Below, in pieces: positions 1 through 12,907 of a stretch of DNA of 64,000 bases (positions within the stretch are counted from its first letter, which is position 1; each line of letters starts with the position of its first letter). The notes below the pieces were generated by a model. It was not told the origin of the DNA and made no database searches. It saw only the letters and a program-made list of their open reading frames with translations. A program made the position numbers and the translations under genes. The stretch comes from Otis tarda (lineage: Eukaryota > Chordata > Aves > Otidiformes > Otididae): assembly GCA_026413225.1 (NCBI GenBank), contig CM048557.1, positions 21,864,871 to 21,928,870 on the forward strand. The letters run 5' to 3'.

Positions 1-3000
1 GCAGAATACAAAGACCCATTGTCGGTGTCCCAGGATCTGAGCAAGCACTGTCTCATCCCAAATATGTTCTGTTGCCATGAAGTTTGGTCTCTGTGAACAG
101 TTGTAATGAGACCTGCCCTTTGTCTTGTTTTCCATCAGATGTAATTTTTCAATACACATACAACAAAAAGTTATGTGCTGGAGTTTAAACTCCTTTTTTT
201 TTTCTGGTATGTAGAAGTAATTTAATTCACTATGCACAGATAACCCATTAGTTTATACTCAAGTTAAGAACAAAGCCAGCTAATAAGCTTTGCTGTCACC
301 TCTAATAAATGGTTTCACAAGATAATAACTCCATGTGGCTACGCCCAAGGGCCATCAGCATTTTTAAAGCTTCTTTATGTTTCAAGAAAGAGTCACACCG
401 TAACTGCCAGGAACACTGTGGGAGAAATATTACAAACCAATACTTTGGTTGAACATCAAGGTTATGAGTTACAGAGGACCTGTGGGCAGAGAACCTTAAG
501 CAGATCCCCTGCCCCAAAAAGGATGTACACCAGCAAGCCTTTCCTCAGCTTGCAGGAAGGCAAGGCTGGAAGTGGGGCCTTATCAGAAGCATATGTCCCA
601 GCCATTGTGTGAAGGACATTGAGCTTGATTGTAGTCATAATCTGTTTAAGCTGACTTGAGGTCTGTGCTGAAAGGTCAGCTCTGGCTCCTTTTGTCTTGT
701 TACTCTGCATCTGTTGTTACCTGGTGTTGGCACCAGCACTGCTGCATGGGCTGGCCCCTCTCACTAATAGATCCCAAAATTAGTCTGAAATGAAAAAAGG
801 TACGTTTTTTTTTTTTTTTTTTGTTGGATCTGCACATCCTGAGGTCACAGGATTATCAGTCGCAACTTAAGGGAGAAGGTAGAAGCTTGCAGTCAGAGGA
901 GCAGGAGAGGGAGATGACTCCCTTCTCCTTTAGCAGCCATTTCCAGTTATATCAGCATAAGCTGTTTGTGAAATCTCAAGTGATCACCTGCTTCATGCAG
1001 AGGACTGGGGGGACCTAGCAGGTACATTATGCTTTGATAAATATAGCAAAACCTTTCCTTAAATTTTGTATGGTAATGAAATAATTTTGTGTTTTACTTT
1101 TGCCATGATGTTTCTCTGGCCTTAAGAGTGCTTTTGTACACCTAGCAAAGCACAGGTCTCCAGGTACCAGCGAGACTGGGATGTGAAATTGGGGAACTGG
1201 CCCCTCTGCCCCATCACTTAACGCAAAATGTGGGATCTAGGACAATGGCAAGCCTCCTCTGCTAAGTGGTAAGGACGAGTTTGTTGAGGAGCTAGTAACA
1301 CAGGGTTTTAGTTTGGAAAAGACACCTCCTACCAGCAAGTGTCCTCACAGGATGGTGAGGAGAACATGTGAGTCACAGGGATCTCTGAAACTCTGACATC
1401 TATGGTGCCTGGGAGGGTATGTACAGCCCATGCTGCTCAGAGAGTAAGGGAACAAAGGGGATCAAAACTCCTGATAAATGAGTTTGGGTGTTTGGGTTGG
1501 TTTTTTTTGGGGAGGGGCGGGGAGGGGGTGGGAGTGTATATCACCAAGATGAAGAGATGTGTTATAAGTGGTGGAATATAATTAAGAAAAGGAGAAACTA
1601 TGAAGACAAGTTTTGGGAATAACGTCTTGACTGTGCAGCTTGTCCTTCTGAAGGGCTGGTTGTGTAGCTGGAGGTGCTTGGGTTGCAAAGCTGCGCTGAG
1701 CTCACCATGCTGCAGTGCGCGATCAGAATTAGAAACCATTATAACTGCAATGACTAAAATTTCAGTGTGATGCATCTAGTCCTTTTGAAATCTGGATGTT
1801 GCATTTGCATATTAACATCTGAGCACAATTACCTCATGTCTCCTAAGGGAAGTGGTTGAGGCCCCATCGCGGAGCACCAGTAGGGCCTGATTTTCAGAGG
1901 CAGTGAGCAATCACCTATCTCATGAAAAATCAAGATGGAAAATAAACTGCAGATAACAATCTGGTACCAGCAGAGGGATGGGATAGGTGTGACCTATTAT
2001 GGTTTTTTCCATCTCAAAATTTTATGATTTGGCTATATCCATTCACCTGATATGCTAGTTAAAATAATAAAATAAAAAAAATACTGTGTGATCAACCCAC
2101 ACAGCTCCGTTCCTCAGTCAGTTCCCACACCTTCATTCCCCAGCCCCTTCAAAGGGCTTGGTTGAAAAAAAAAAAAACAAACCCAAATAAACCACAAATG
2201 GAGTGGATCATCACAACACTGTAAAGGCTTGGTTACAGACAATTAACTTCTTTGTCTAGATTTTTGCCTGAGCTTACACATCTGTCCAAAGGAGCGAGGC
2301 AGAATGAAGCATCTCCCACCTAATGCTGAGCAATGACTACATCTTGGGGTTCAGGTGTGATTCCTGGGTCAGGCATCTGTTCTGCACATGCCTTCCCAAA
2401 CGTGAGGGCACAGAGGTCAAGTGGAGGAAGGCGATACTTCTCTGGCTCAGGTGGTTGAGAAGGGGAGATGGGAACTTCTCTGTGAGGAGTAAAAGATGCT
2501 ACTTGCTTCCAGGAAGTCAGGAAAGAAAATATGACTCTTGCTATGTAAACCTGAGGCAGGGTTGAAGCAAGATAGCTGCAAGTATCCTTTCAATCTAGCC
2601 CTACATGAGGAGCTCAAGTAGTAAGAGGTCTATGGTCCAAATGTTTGGTCAGCAGAAAGTGGACCTCTTTATAGCTAAGGAGGCTGAGATACTGCAGTAA
2701 CAGTGTCCATCCTCCTATGCCTGCTATGTTCTGGTGAAAAAGCAGGCAAATGCACTGAAGGTGCATTGAACAAGTTAAAGTTTTACTGTTCTAGGATGTT
2801 CTTGAGTACGTTGTTTTCTATCTACCAAATGCAATAACGCATAAATCACAGATATGTCCTGGATCATTACCTGTATGTGAAAATGTACCCATGTGACCAT
2901 ACATGAATGGTTTCCCAGAAAAAGCCAATTATCTTAACTATGAAGTCTGAACTTGCTAATCACTCCAGCATGTGTCGTTTCACTTTCTCATCAGCAGTGT

Positions 3001-4494
3001 CTGATTTTTTTTTTCTCTCCAGCCATTGTCTTAAGATAATGGAGCTGGAGGCTTCATTCTTTTTTTCCTTTAGTGTAATTGTAAATGTATTTCTCCTAAA
3101 TAGATCCTGCTTTTGATAAACAGGGTAGTATGCTCATACCTCTGTGGAGTGCTGTGTGGTTACTTATTAAGGGACTTGTTATGTGCACGGGAACATAAAA
3201 TGTGCTGTATTCGATTTGATCTCTTGGAGGGACCTTCAGTGAATGGTACCAGCCATTTCAGATGAAGACTCTCCTGTTTATCACTGTGTCGTGTTGTATT
3301 CCAGACAGAAATCTTTCTTAATGCCCCAGGTGACTGCAGCTGAAGCACTGCGTGCAGAAAGCTGATTTATGACAAATGTATACATGTGAGATGTGAGAGA
3401 TCTAGCTGCAACACCTAGTCTCACCAAATTATTTCTGGACTGTGATATGCTTCGAAAGATTATTTCTGCAATGCCTTGAAAATAAAATAGGTTAATGCTT
3501 TTCTGTTTTATTATACACCTTTATTTGCTGCACTAATATGGAGAAACCAATACTTTGCCAAAGGGAACCAGTATAATCCACAGATGACATAGCTCAGGTA
3601 GTGGTCTCTGGAGTTGTTTGCTCATAAACATTTAACTCTACTTTGGGCCTGTCAGTTTTATTTCACCATCTAGAAACCATAGCCTGGGTACTGAGTACCA
3701 AAGGCATATAACACAACTTTTAAATCTTGATACACATAGCACGGTATGGAAGAGGAAAATTGCTGCTAGTAAGTTTTCCTTGATGTGTGTCCCAGGGGAA
3801 AATAGATGAGAAATACTAATCTTCTTAAATCAATAACAGCATTTTTTCTTTTTTTTTTTTCAGAAGACATGTTACAAATAAGTAAAAGCAGCTGTGACTT
3901 ATAACTTCTACAGTCTGAACATACTATTTTTTTAAAAATTCTCTTCAAAGTTTCTTTTAAAATGTATTACTAGGTAAAAATGTTATTTTTCAGTTTGGAA
4001 TAGATTTGTTTTCTTTTTTCACTCTCCACATCTGACTAGTGAGAACACTTTGAACTTTTGAAACTTTCCCACTGGAAACTTGATTGGACTTCTGATCAGT
4101 GTGCCCACACAAATTAACATCAGCAAAAATGTTTTCCATTTCAGACTGGAAAGGTAAAAGAATACAAGTTAGATGGTTCACATCAGCTGGTCTTTTGGAA
4201 ATATACTCAAAACTACTTAGGAAGGTAGCTGAGGCAATCTTTGAGTTGTTAAAAATGACACTCAAAAAAGAAAAGCAGAGATCTGGTAAAAAGAAAAATA
4301 TAAACACAGAAACTATACTTTAAAAGGAAGTAGCGAGGAGAAAATTACCAAGGCAAATGTAGATCAGGAAGTGTAACTTCAGCTTCTCCAAAACTATTGC
4401 TACAAATAGTCAAACTATTTGCAAAACACCTAAAAATACCCCATAATGAATATTCAAGCACCATTCCAACCAATTTTATTATGTGTTAATATGA
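1..4494. other. Intergenic, no gene seen
   Basis: AT-rich unique-looking sequence. It includes a T18 run (805-822), the G-quadruplex motif at 1509 and a short A-run near 2166. A phrase at 1889-1912 (CCTGATTTTCAGAGGCAGTG) may be a scrap of a MITE-like repeat. None of the short open frames resembles a known protein. The 3'UTR of the expected neighbour EHF could end in or near this segment, but I cannot show it. Confidence 0.7.
1509..1532 (+). other. G-quadruplex motif
   Basis: Five G-runs (4, 4, 4, 5 and 3 Gs) separated by single bases A, C, A and T, just after a T-run. This satisfies the usual short-loop quadruplex pattern. It is in otherwise AT-rich DNA. Confidence 0.8.
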
Positions 4495-4814
4495 CAGAGG
4501 TTGGTATTGGGACCGGCCCTGTTTAACATCTTTGTCAATGACATGGACAGTGGGATAGAGTGCACCTTCAGCAAGTTTGCCAGCAACACCAAGCTCTGTG
4601 GTGTGATTGACATGCTGAAGGGAAGGGATGCCATCCAGAGGGACCTGGGCAAGCTTAAGAAGTGGGCCTGTGCAAACCTCATGAAGTTCAACAAGGCCAA
4701 GTGAAAGGTCCTGCACATTGGTCAGGGCAATCCCAGGCACAAACACAGGGTGGGTGAAGAATGGATCGAGAGCAACCCTGAGGAGAAGGACTCAGGAGTG
4801 CTGGTGGATAAGAA
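4495..4814 (+). mobile_element. Outer CR1 LINE, left part
   Basis: Plus-strand reverse transcriptase palm region (LGPALFNIFVNDMDSGIECT, with the catalytic box degraded to ASNTK), followed by the VLHIGQGNPRHKHRVGE stretch behind an in-frame stop. It is interrupted at GTGGATAAGAA by an inverted CR1 and resumes at 5101. Confidence 0.95.
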
Positions 4815-5100
4815 TCATAGAATCATAGAATGGTTAGAGTTGGAATGGACCTTCAAAGGTCATCTAGTTCAACCCCCCTGCAAGGAGCAGGGACATCCCC
4901 GACTAGATCAGGTTGCTCAGAGCCTCATCCAGCCTGGCATTGAACGTTTCCGGGGATGGGGCTTCCACCACCTCTCTGGGCAACCTGTTCCAGTGTTCTA
5001 CAACCCTCATTGTAAAAAATTTTTTCCTAATATCCAATCTAAATTTACCTCCCTCTGTCTTAAAACCATTACCCCTTGTCCTATCACAACAGGCCCTACT
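4815..5100 (-). mobile_element. Inner CR1 LINE nested in another CR1
   Basis: A 5'-truncated CR1 3' end in inverted orientation. Its minus-strand frame ends [20 protein letters not shown]...LSNLI and is still open. It finishes with two ATTCTATG units at the left edge. Removing it rejoins the outer CR1 reading ...GTGGATAAGAAGCTCAAC. The triplet GAA appears on both sides (4812-4814 and 5101-5103), suggesting a very short target duplication. Confidence 0.95.
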
Positions 5101-5745
5101 GAAGCTCAACATGAGCTGGCAATGTGCACTTGCAGCCCAGAAGGCCAATCAAAACCTGGGCTGCATCGGAAGAAGCATGACCAGCAGGTTGACGGAGGTG
5201 ATTCTGCCCCTCTACTCTGCTCTCATGAGACCCCACCTGGAGTACTGCGTCCAGCTCTGGAGTCCCCAACATTAGAAGGACACGGACCTGTTGGAGCGAG
5301 TCCAGAGGAGGGCCCCAAAGACAATCAGAGGGTTGGAGCACCTCTCCTATGAGCACAGGCTGAGAGAGTTGGGGCTGTTCAGTCTGGAGAAGAGGAGGCT
5401 CTGGGGAGACCTTACAGCAGCCTTCTAGTACCTCAAGGGGGCCTACAGGAAAGATGGGGAGGAACTCTTCAGCACAAGGGGTAACGGCTTTAAAATAGAA
5501 GGAGGCAGATTCAGACATGATAAAAAGGAAAAAAAAAATTATAATGAGGGTGGTGGAACACTGGAACAGGTTGCCCAGAGAGGTGGTGGATGCCCCATCC
5601 CTGGAAACATTCAAGGCCAGGTTGGATGGGGTTCTGAGCAACCTGATCTGGTTGGAGATGTCCCTGCTTCTTGCAGGGGGGTTGTACTAGATGACCTTTA
5701 AATGTCCCTTCTGACCCAAACCATTCTATGATTCCATGATTCTAT
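5101..5745 (+). mobile_element. Outer CR1 LINE, right part
   Basis: Continuation of the interrupted element: LNMSWQCALAAQKANQNLG, the PHLEYCVQLWSPQ motif and the C-terminal [14 protein letters not shown] region. It then covers the 3'UTR and a tail ending CTATGATTCCATGATTCTAT. Several frame disruptions show it is inactive. Confidence 0.95.
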
Positions 5746-6388
5746 TTCTTTAGGAATAGGAGAGAGAGTGTGCTAGGCTTAATGTGCTAGGCTTTCAACT
5801 TAATACTGTTTCATAGCACACTTTCATAAACAGGGTACACAAACTTGGTCCTGATGAAATTACTCTAAACTGTGTTCAAACTGGTTGCAAAATTATACTC
5901 CAGGAGTGGTTATTAGTGATTCACTGTCAAACTAAGTTGAATTTAATGTGGCTCCACTGTGATCTGTCATGAGCCAAGCACTATTCCATACTTTCATTTA
6001 CTACTTTGCTCATTAATAAAGAGAGTCAATTTACTGAGTTTGTAGGTCATGCCAGCTGGGAGATGCAGTAAGCCCTTTGAAAGAAAGGATGAAAATTCAA
6101 AACCATGATGACACATTACAGAAGTGATCTGAGGCCATTCCAGACAGACAAAAGCAAGATCAATAGCTCAATATGTTTCACAAATATGCAACAGTTGCAC
6201 AAATACAAGATGGTAAATAACTTCCTGGATGCTTGTTGTGTAGAAAAGCGGAAGGTAACTTTGCAGTGGATTACAAGTTAAACATGAGTTAGCAGTCTCA
6301 TGTTGTTGTGAAAAGGTAGATGAGAACATACAAGTAGATGTGACAACTGTGAGATAACAACACTGCCCTTCCAGCCCACTCACCAGCA
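5746..6388. other. Intergenic, nothing recognised
   Basis: Unique AT-rich spacer between two CR1 elements. GTGCTAGGCTT occurs twice at 5770-5793, a local duplication. Confidence 0.8.
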
Positions 6389-6846
6389 GTGAGACCAGCT
6401 TTAGCTAAAATATTATGTCCAGCTTTGGACACTGTACTTGTAAAAAAAAAAAAAGCCAAAACAAAGCCCTTCTCTGTGGCAAGAAGGGCTAGAGATCTAG
6501 CAGATGTGTTTTATGAGGAAAGATTAGAAAATCAGGGTTGTTTAACAGAAAGATGGTAACAATCTTCAAATATGTTAAAAATTGCCAGAAAGGAGATAAA
6601 CCTTTCCCCATTTCCAGTGAAACAAAACAAGAAATAACAAGCCTAAACTATAGCAAACAAAATTCAGGTTAGATGTACGCAAGAGATTTGTGACAGTACG
6701 GATAGGAATCCCAACAATAGGCATTTATAAGAACAGGTTAGACCAACATCTTTGTGGAATTACCTAAGCACAGCTGATCTTTCCTTTGGGTGAGGGATGG
6801 ACTGGCACAATCTTAGATCTCCTCTAGCTTGGCTTCTTATGACTCT
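6389..6846 (+). mobile_element. Old CR1 LINE fragment
   Basis: Strongly diverged but collinear with CR1: a remnant of the PHLEYC region at about 6391-6440, LEKR-like and LDIR-like remnants, GGGATGGAC...GATCTCCTCTAGC near 6795-6830, and a CTTATGACTCT tail. An A-run at 6443-6455 was probably added within it. Confidence 0.75.
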
Positions 6847-9800
6847 GCAATATGTATTTGTGACTCATGTGGGCTTTGATGAAACATGAATGTTGCTATG
6901 GAAAATACTTTTTTTCAAAACTATTTTTTTCCAAAACGTTTTTTTCAAAATCTTTTGGCCAAGCTGCATGCATTGACAGTTCAGAAAGTTGTCTTTTGCC
7001 AGGATTTCACTTTTGTATCCAGTCACTTGTTTCTATATTCTGCAAGAAATTGTAGGTCCTTCTGGGACAGATCAGTAGCACGTGGACATACCACTTAAAT
7101 TAGAATATGTGCAAAATTCAAATTGGCTGCAGAGGACATAGGGGAGCCCACACCACAATGACCTACTCTGAGTTATGTTTGAGCCTCACTTATCATCTAA
7201 CCTGTTGGGTAATTCTGTACTGTTTCTCTGCAGATGAGTGATAAAGCAAGTTCAAGTTTTAAAAGGAATTAAGAGAGGTTGTTGATGTCATTAGATTGTG
7301 GGGGGCATTAACCTAGATTGGTCTATGCTTCCATCATATGCTGCAAATAGCTGTCCTTCTCTCTACAAAAAGATAAGACAAAAATTTTCCTGTATACATA
7401 TAATACTTATAAAACCCATCCTGATGTAATATGCTAAAACATCTTTCAATCCTGTCCTTGAAATATTGCTGTCAGAAGCAAAAGTACAATTACCCTCTTT
7501 TTACACACCATTTATACAGAGAAAATAAAGTCAAGATCTTTTTGGTGCTTTTGAGATGCTTATGCACCTGTGTAGACTTGAGCTGAAGCAACTTCCTCAA
7601 AGTCATACAAATAGGGAGATCCTGAATGCGAATGCATCTGCCAGATACAGGCAGCTGCCGTGCACTGGGATGGCTCTTTCCTTTCACGTAGCTGTCACGA
7701 AGCACTAAACTGCCTAGTGGAGGCACTGTCATTTCTAGTGAAATGCTTTTACTTTTGCTGAAAGTGTTAAAAAAATAAGGCTTGATTATTTTTGTTTGTC
7801 TGTTTTTTTTTTTTTTTAATTCTTATGAAAACTTGCCAGTCTGTGCAAAATGGACTGTGGTAAATGAATAATGCAAGTTTTTAGCAAAATAATAATAAGA
7901 AAAATTATAAAACCTGAAAAATGCAAAATAACATAGACATTTCTGGTTTGACAGAAAAGCCCATCCATCCAGTTAATCAGTCTGCCAAGCTGGCTTTTTT
8001 TTCACAGAAAATGAAAACTTTTAGCCAATTCCGTTCTTCTTGTTGACCAGTGGGAGACCTAGGAGCCCCAGTGGAAGGTGGATATGTGGAAGAAACAGTT
8101 TCAAAAAAAACCAGAACAAGTTAAAGGAGTTTATGTTATTTTTTTCCTTTCACATAACATATGTAATTACCTCTTTTGCAGCACTTTTTCATTCCCTGCT
8201 TTCATTCTCTAGTTTCCGTCTTCAGTTGAATTCTCAATACATAGCTATAGAGAAAAGCTGAGAAATCTTACCCGCCACTGAACTTCTGTATCACTATCAA
8301 CAAAGCAACAAGAAAGGAGACCTAGCCATCCAGAATACAGCTGATACAAAGAAAATACATTAGCATCAATCTTCTAAGCTGAGTAATGCTTGGTATTTAG
8401 GAAGGTAGTTACAAAAGGTTGGCTGCAGCCTACAAAGGCTAATCATCTGAGGATCGTCTGTAGTCAATGAAAGCTTTGTGTTTGCATTTGAGTTTCCGAC
8501 ACGCAGCATATGCCATGCCTGTGTTGGGAGAGTCAGCAGACAAACTCATCGCAGGTCAGCAGCACACTCTGCACAGCACTCTAGGAGGGGCAAAAAACCT
8601 ACGCAAAGCATGCACTGGCCCTGGTGTCAGACCAGATCAGTTTGTAGCAACTATAGATAAGTGCTAACGACTGATTTACTTAGTACTACTAAGTTAGTCT
8701 TACTACTTAGGATGAACCTTTCTCTACCTCGGTGTTTGGAGAATTTCAGAACAAAATCAAAAGAGGGAGGATGACTCAAGAGTTAACAAGATGGAAGTGT
8801 CTTACTCAACTTGCCAGACCACAGCAGAAAGGATTTTGGATATCTAGAATGACTTGGCCCCTGTCGTCCTCAGGCACATGAAATGATGTGGGATTTGGAT
8901 GTGTCAGGAAGCAAGGACTGAGCCTCATGCTGCTATCTTCTAAGGATAACTTGCTCTCTTCCTGATGCCTAATACGAACTGGGATATGCCTAATCAGACC
9001 AAGCAAAAGATGTAGAGATTAAACTGCACCATTAGTATGCAGTAATGAGATGACTGGAGAAGATCTCTCACATGCAACAGCTTCATTTCCATGCTTAAAT
9101 GATTTACTTCTTTATTAAGTCCACTTGAATCAGCATTTCATGCAGGGAAATTAAATGTGTGTGGAAGAACAGTTGGCATCTTGACCACAAGCTATGCTAT
9201 GGATACAAATTTAAATACACAATTCTGCAGAGTTTGATGTTACTAATGAGTGAAATAGAGTAGAAAAACCATTTACATCTGCTTATGCTTCTCAAAAATG
9301 TTACAGAAATCCTGAAAGGTAAATGAAGAGTGTTTAAAAGATAGAAGAAAGCAGGGCAATCACCAAATATAATTTCTCACAGCACTACAGTTTCACTTCA
9401 CAAGTAAACTACTGCTTTCAGCAATGAAGGAAATGTGGCAGAATTATCTGCTTATAATTATGATCCTCAAAATTTTAAGACTCTGTTACTTGTTATCTGA
9501 CATTCTGGGAAACATATTATAGCTTGTGAATGCACCTGTCCTCTCCTGCTCAAGACCAGAAACAATCATATTTTAGCATGAAATGTTCTATTTCTAGAAA
9601 CTGCAAAGGTGAAATTTTGCTTATGATTCTCTGTAGATTTCATTATAATTTTAAAATCAGCTCCTGCCTCATCCCTTCTTAACAGCAGGAGACAGAAGGA
9701 AGGCTGGAGAGATGGTCCTGGAGATAGTGGTTCTGTTTGGCACCGCCTTTGTGCACCAGGGATGATGGCACTGCACTGGCACCATCTGGCAAGAGGTTTT

Positions 9801-12800
9801 AGTTGTTCCTAACGTGGACTGTGGAGCTGACTGCTGCAGATGAAAGACTCCGTATCTCAGTTGCTCACTGCTCAGCTATCCAACACATCCCAAGTTTTCA
9901 ATTTGTAATAAAACCACATTTTAATCTTGATTCTCTGAAAAGAGGGAGATTTGTTAACCATGAATTGATAGGATTGCCTCATGTCAGCTGTGTTTTGAGA
10001 GCTTTGTAAATTCCCTGTGGCATAGAAATGGGAAACTTCTCCTGTTTATAGTTTTGCCTTGCATTTACAGGGAAGTAAACTGAAATCTAAGATGTGATGT
10101 AACTTTTCAGCACTGCTTTCAGTTGACTTGTCAGTGAAATTAAGATTTTCCTTGTCAGGAAAAATAATATTTAAGAGGCGTTTCAAGTTCGTTGTGGGCA
10201 AAATCTTCACAAACAGCTATTTGCATTCATATCAAGGGCTTCATTTTTATATTTATTTAATTATGAACCGATAACAGATTTACTTTGCTGCTGTAAAATG
10301 AAGTTGTAGAGGCACATGGAGAATCAGTCATCACAACTGACTGAGAAACCATAAACCCTTCCCAGAAACTGACAAGAAGGAGAGCACAGAAATGCCAGGA
10401 GATGCACTTTGATATTTGAACTTAAAGGAAACACCCTGAAATGAGCCTTGTAGTTGGGATCTGAGCACCTCATGGCCGTCATAACAGCACCCATCACCCA
10501 TAGAGTCTTGCCTGGTGGAGAACAATGTATTTTACCAAGGACAGATCTGCACGTTTGCACAGGAGAGGATAGGGGCTGTCCCAGGTCACAGAGTCAGCAC
10601 CAGGGTGAGGACATTCCTGTGGCTTGTTTCTGTTAATCTGATACATTTCTGTTCATCATATGGAAGAATACAGTCTAAACAACAACAACAATAACAAAAA
10701 AACACGGCAGATGCGTGAAATTTTAGAGGTAGTTCAAACTAGCAGTGGAAAAATTTTATAAATAAATGCAGATGAGAGATTTTCACAAGAAAATGTCAGC
10801 AAACCACTATTTTTTAAATGCCAGGAGGAAACGTTTGGCAAACTAAGAGCAGGTCACTGGGCAGCTGCCCAGGAATAACATGTGTATCTCTGTGGCCTTT
10901 TGGATGCCTCTAAACAAAATCCCAGCAGTGAGTGAGTGCCTGGTGGAGGCTGGGCGCTTGCTACTACCACAGCATTTGCCTTCCCACACAAGCTTGTCCC
11001 CCTCTCCTGGTGCTTGTTCGGCAATATTACGGTTGCTTTTGAATCACATATAGCCAAAAATAGCTGGAGTTTTTTCCTAAGGTGACTTTGTTTCTCCTGG
11101 TTTATGGGCTAATAGTCACGTGTGCTCTTGGCGGTGACGAGGCACAGCTTTGTGCAGATGGTGTAGCTGATGCCTTTGTCTTCTCAGTCCCTCGTGTTCA
11201 GACCCTGCGTTTCCTTCCACAGAATCTGTGAAATGTTTGACTGTTCTATTGGTGGCTGGTGGCATAACCCAGTGGTTACCTGGAAATGTGGGTGCTAAAC
11301 CAAGCACCTGGCAGGTAAACCTTTGTCCTCTAGTAACCATCCCCTCTAGTTTCTGTATATAAAAAGGTAATTTTCTTTATATCTGTAATTTTCTTGTCTC
11401 TTTATGTTACATGCGGTGATGCTAGAGCAAACTTAATAAGGAGATGGTGAAGTTACAAAAGGAATCAGTTTATCTGATTGTATTTGTTTTCTCTTAGTGT
11501 TCTTTAAAAAATAATTATAAGTGTTTTGTAATATTTGCTGTAGCCTGGAAATATGTACAGTGGCAACAGATCAGATTCAGTGTCAGATGAAGCCATCATC
11601 CTCAGCTAATGTGTGTGGGAGAGGTATGCAGACAACATTTTCAGCCCATTTATTCAGTTATGTAATGGCGTTTTACACATTTTCCGTTTATGGTCTCTAT
11701 TTAATTTACTCCAAGTCACAATGGTTTAATGTAAATCCAAGCCATAACACACACCAGACAGCTCAACCATAAATCAAACCAATCTTTGGTCTTTGTGCAT
11801 TTCTTCTTTAATGAAATAACAAAATGTCCATTACCTGCCCTTTAAAATGAGACTTGAGAAAATAAATCATTTTGGTTACTGCATAGAACAAACCAGTTCA
11901 GGGAGACTAGGTCTTTGCCCATAACAAATGCAATAAAGCTTTAGAAACTCTTCCTTTTAAAAATATTTACACTCACCTTTTGTGCTAACTGGCTTCAATT
12001 GTGATTGAAAGAGAAAATATGGTGGGGAAAATCACTCCTCAATACAACTTTCAAACTCTCCAAAGTCAGGAGCACTCAAAGGCTTTTTGCAAGGTTTCCA
12101 TGTGTCTCATTAACAGAGGTTTGGATTGGTGTCTGAATTAGGATATTTACTGAATTAAACAAAACCTTGGCTCTACTGTCAACAAGTCATAGCATGAGTT
12201 TCAACAGTGTGTGCTTCCTCATTTATCTTCCCTTTAGCACTTCGCTCTCTGCTCAGCTTTTCCAATCAGCATGTGGTGATCCTCATAAAAACCAATAGAG
12301 GATTTATGTGTTTTCACTAAATGTGTCAATGGTGAGTTACATTATTTGGGCTCCAGTCTTGGGAAGCAATGCTTTTCCTTCCATCCCTCCTCCCTCTAGG
12401 CCCTGCACTGGAGGCATGAACCAGAGTGCAAACCACAAAGATGAGACTCTAGGGAACAGAACCCAAACCCTGTGGTCTCCACCAAAGAGAAATGTAGCCC
12501 GGAGCGGAGTGTGCCATCTTATGCAGTGCAGTCAGGCTGCTCTGTAACACGCACCCCATACATCTCCCCCAAAAATGAGAGAAAGGGTGAGTGAGGAACC
12601 TGGTGATACTTGGTAAGAGGTGTATTTTTGAGAAAAGCATTGTGGTGTGCTGAGGCTCACCCTGTGTCAGAGCCAGCAGGTTCAGCTCCAATGCGGCTTG
12701 GAGCAGGGTACAGCGTGTGGGTGCCCTGGGTCAACCTGAGCAGCCAGGCCAGGTGCGGGAAGCAGGCTAACTGCAAAATTAGCACAGCTCCTCTGCTGAA

Positions 12801-12907
12801 CTGCCTGTGCACAGCACCCAGTGCAGTGCAAATGCATTCCAGTTGGTTTTACACTTGCTGCCCAGGTTTGTTGTAGCTCCTTAATTAGCAGGGTTCATCT
12901 CTTACAT
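6847..12907. other. Intergenic, no gene seen
   Basis: Mostly AT-rich unique sequence. At 6908-6950 a TTTTTTC/CC-AAAA motif is repeated three times. No exon, RNA gene or recognisable transposon is visible. The longest open frames are under 90 codons. Confidence 0.75.
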
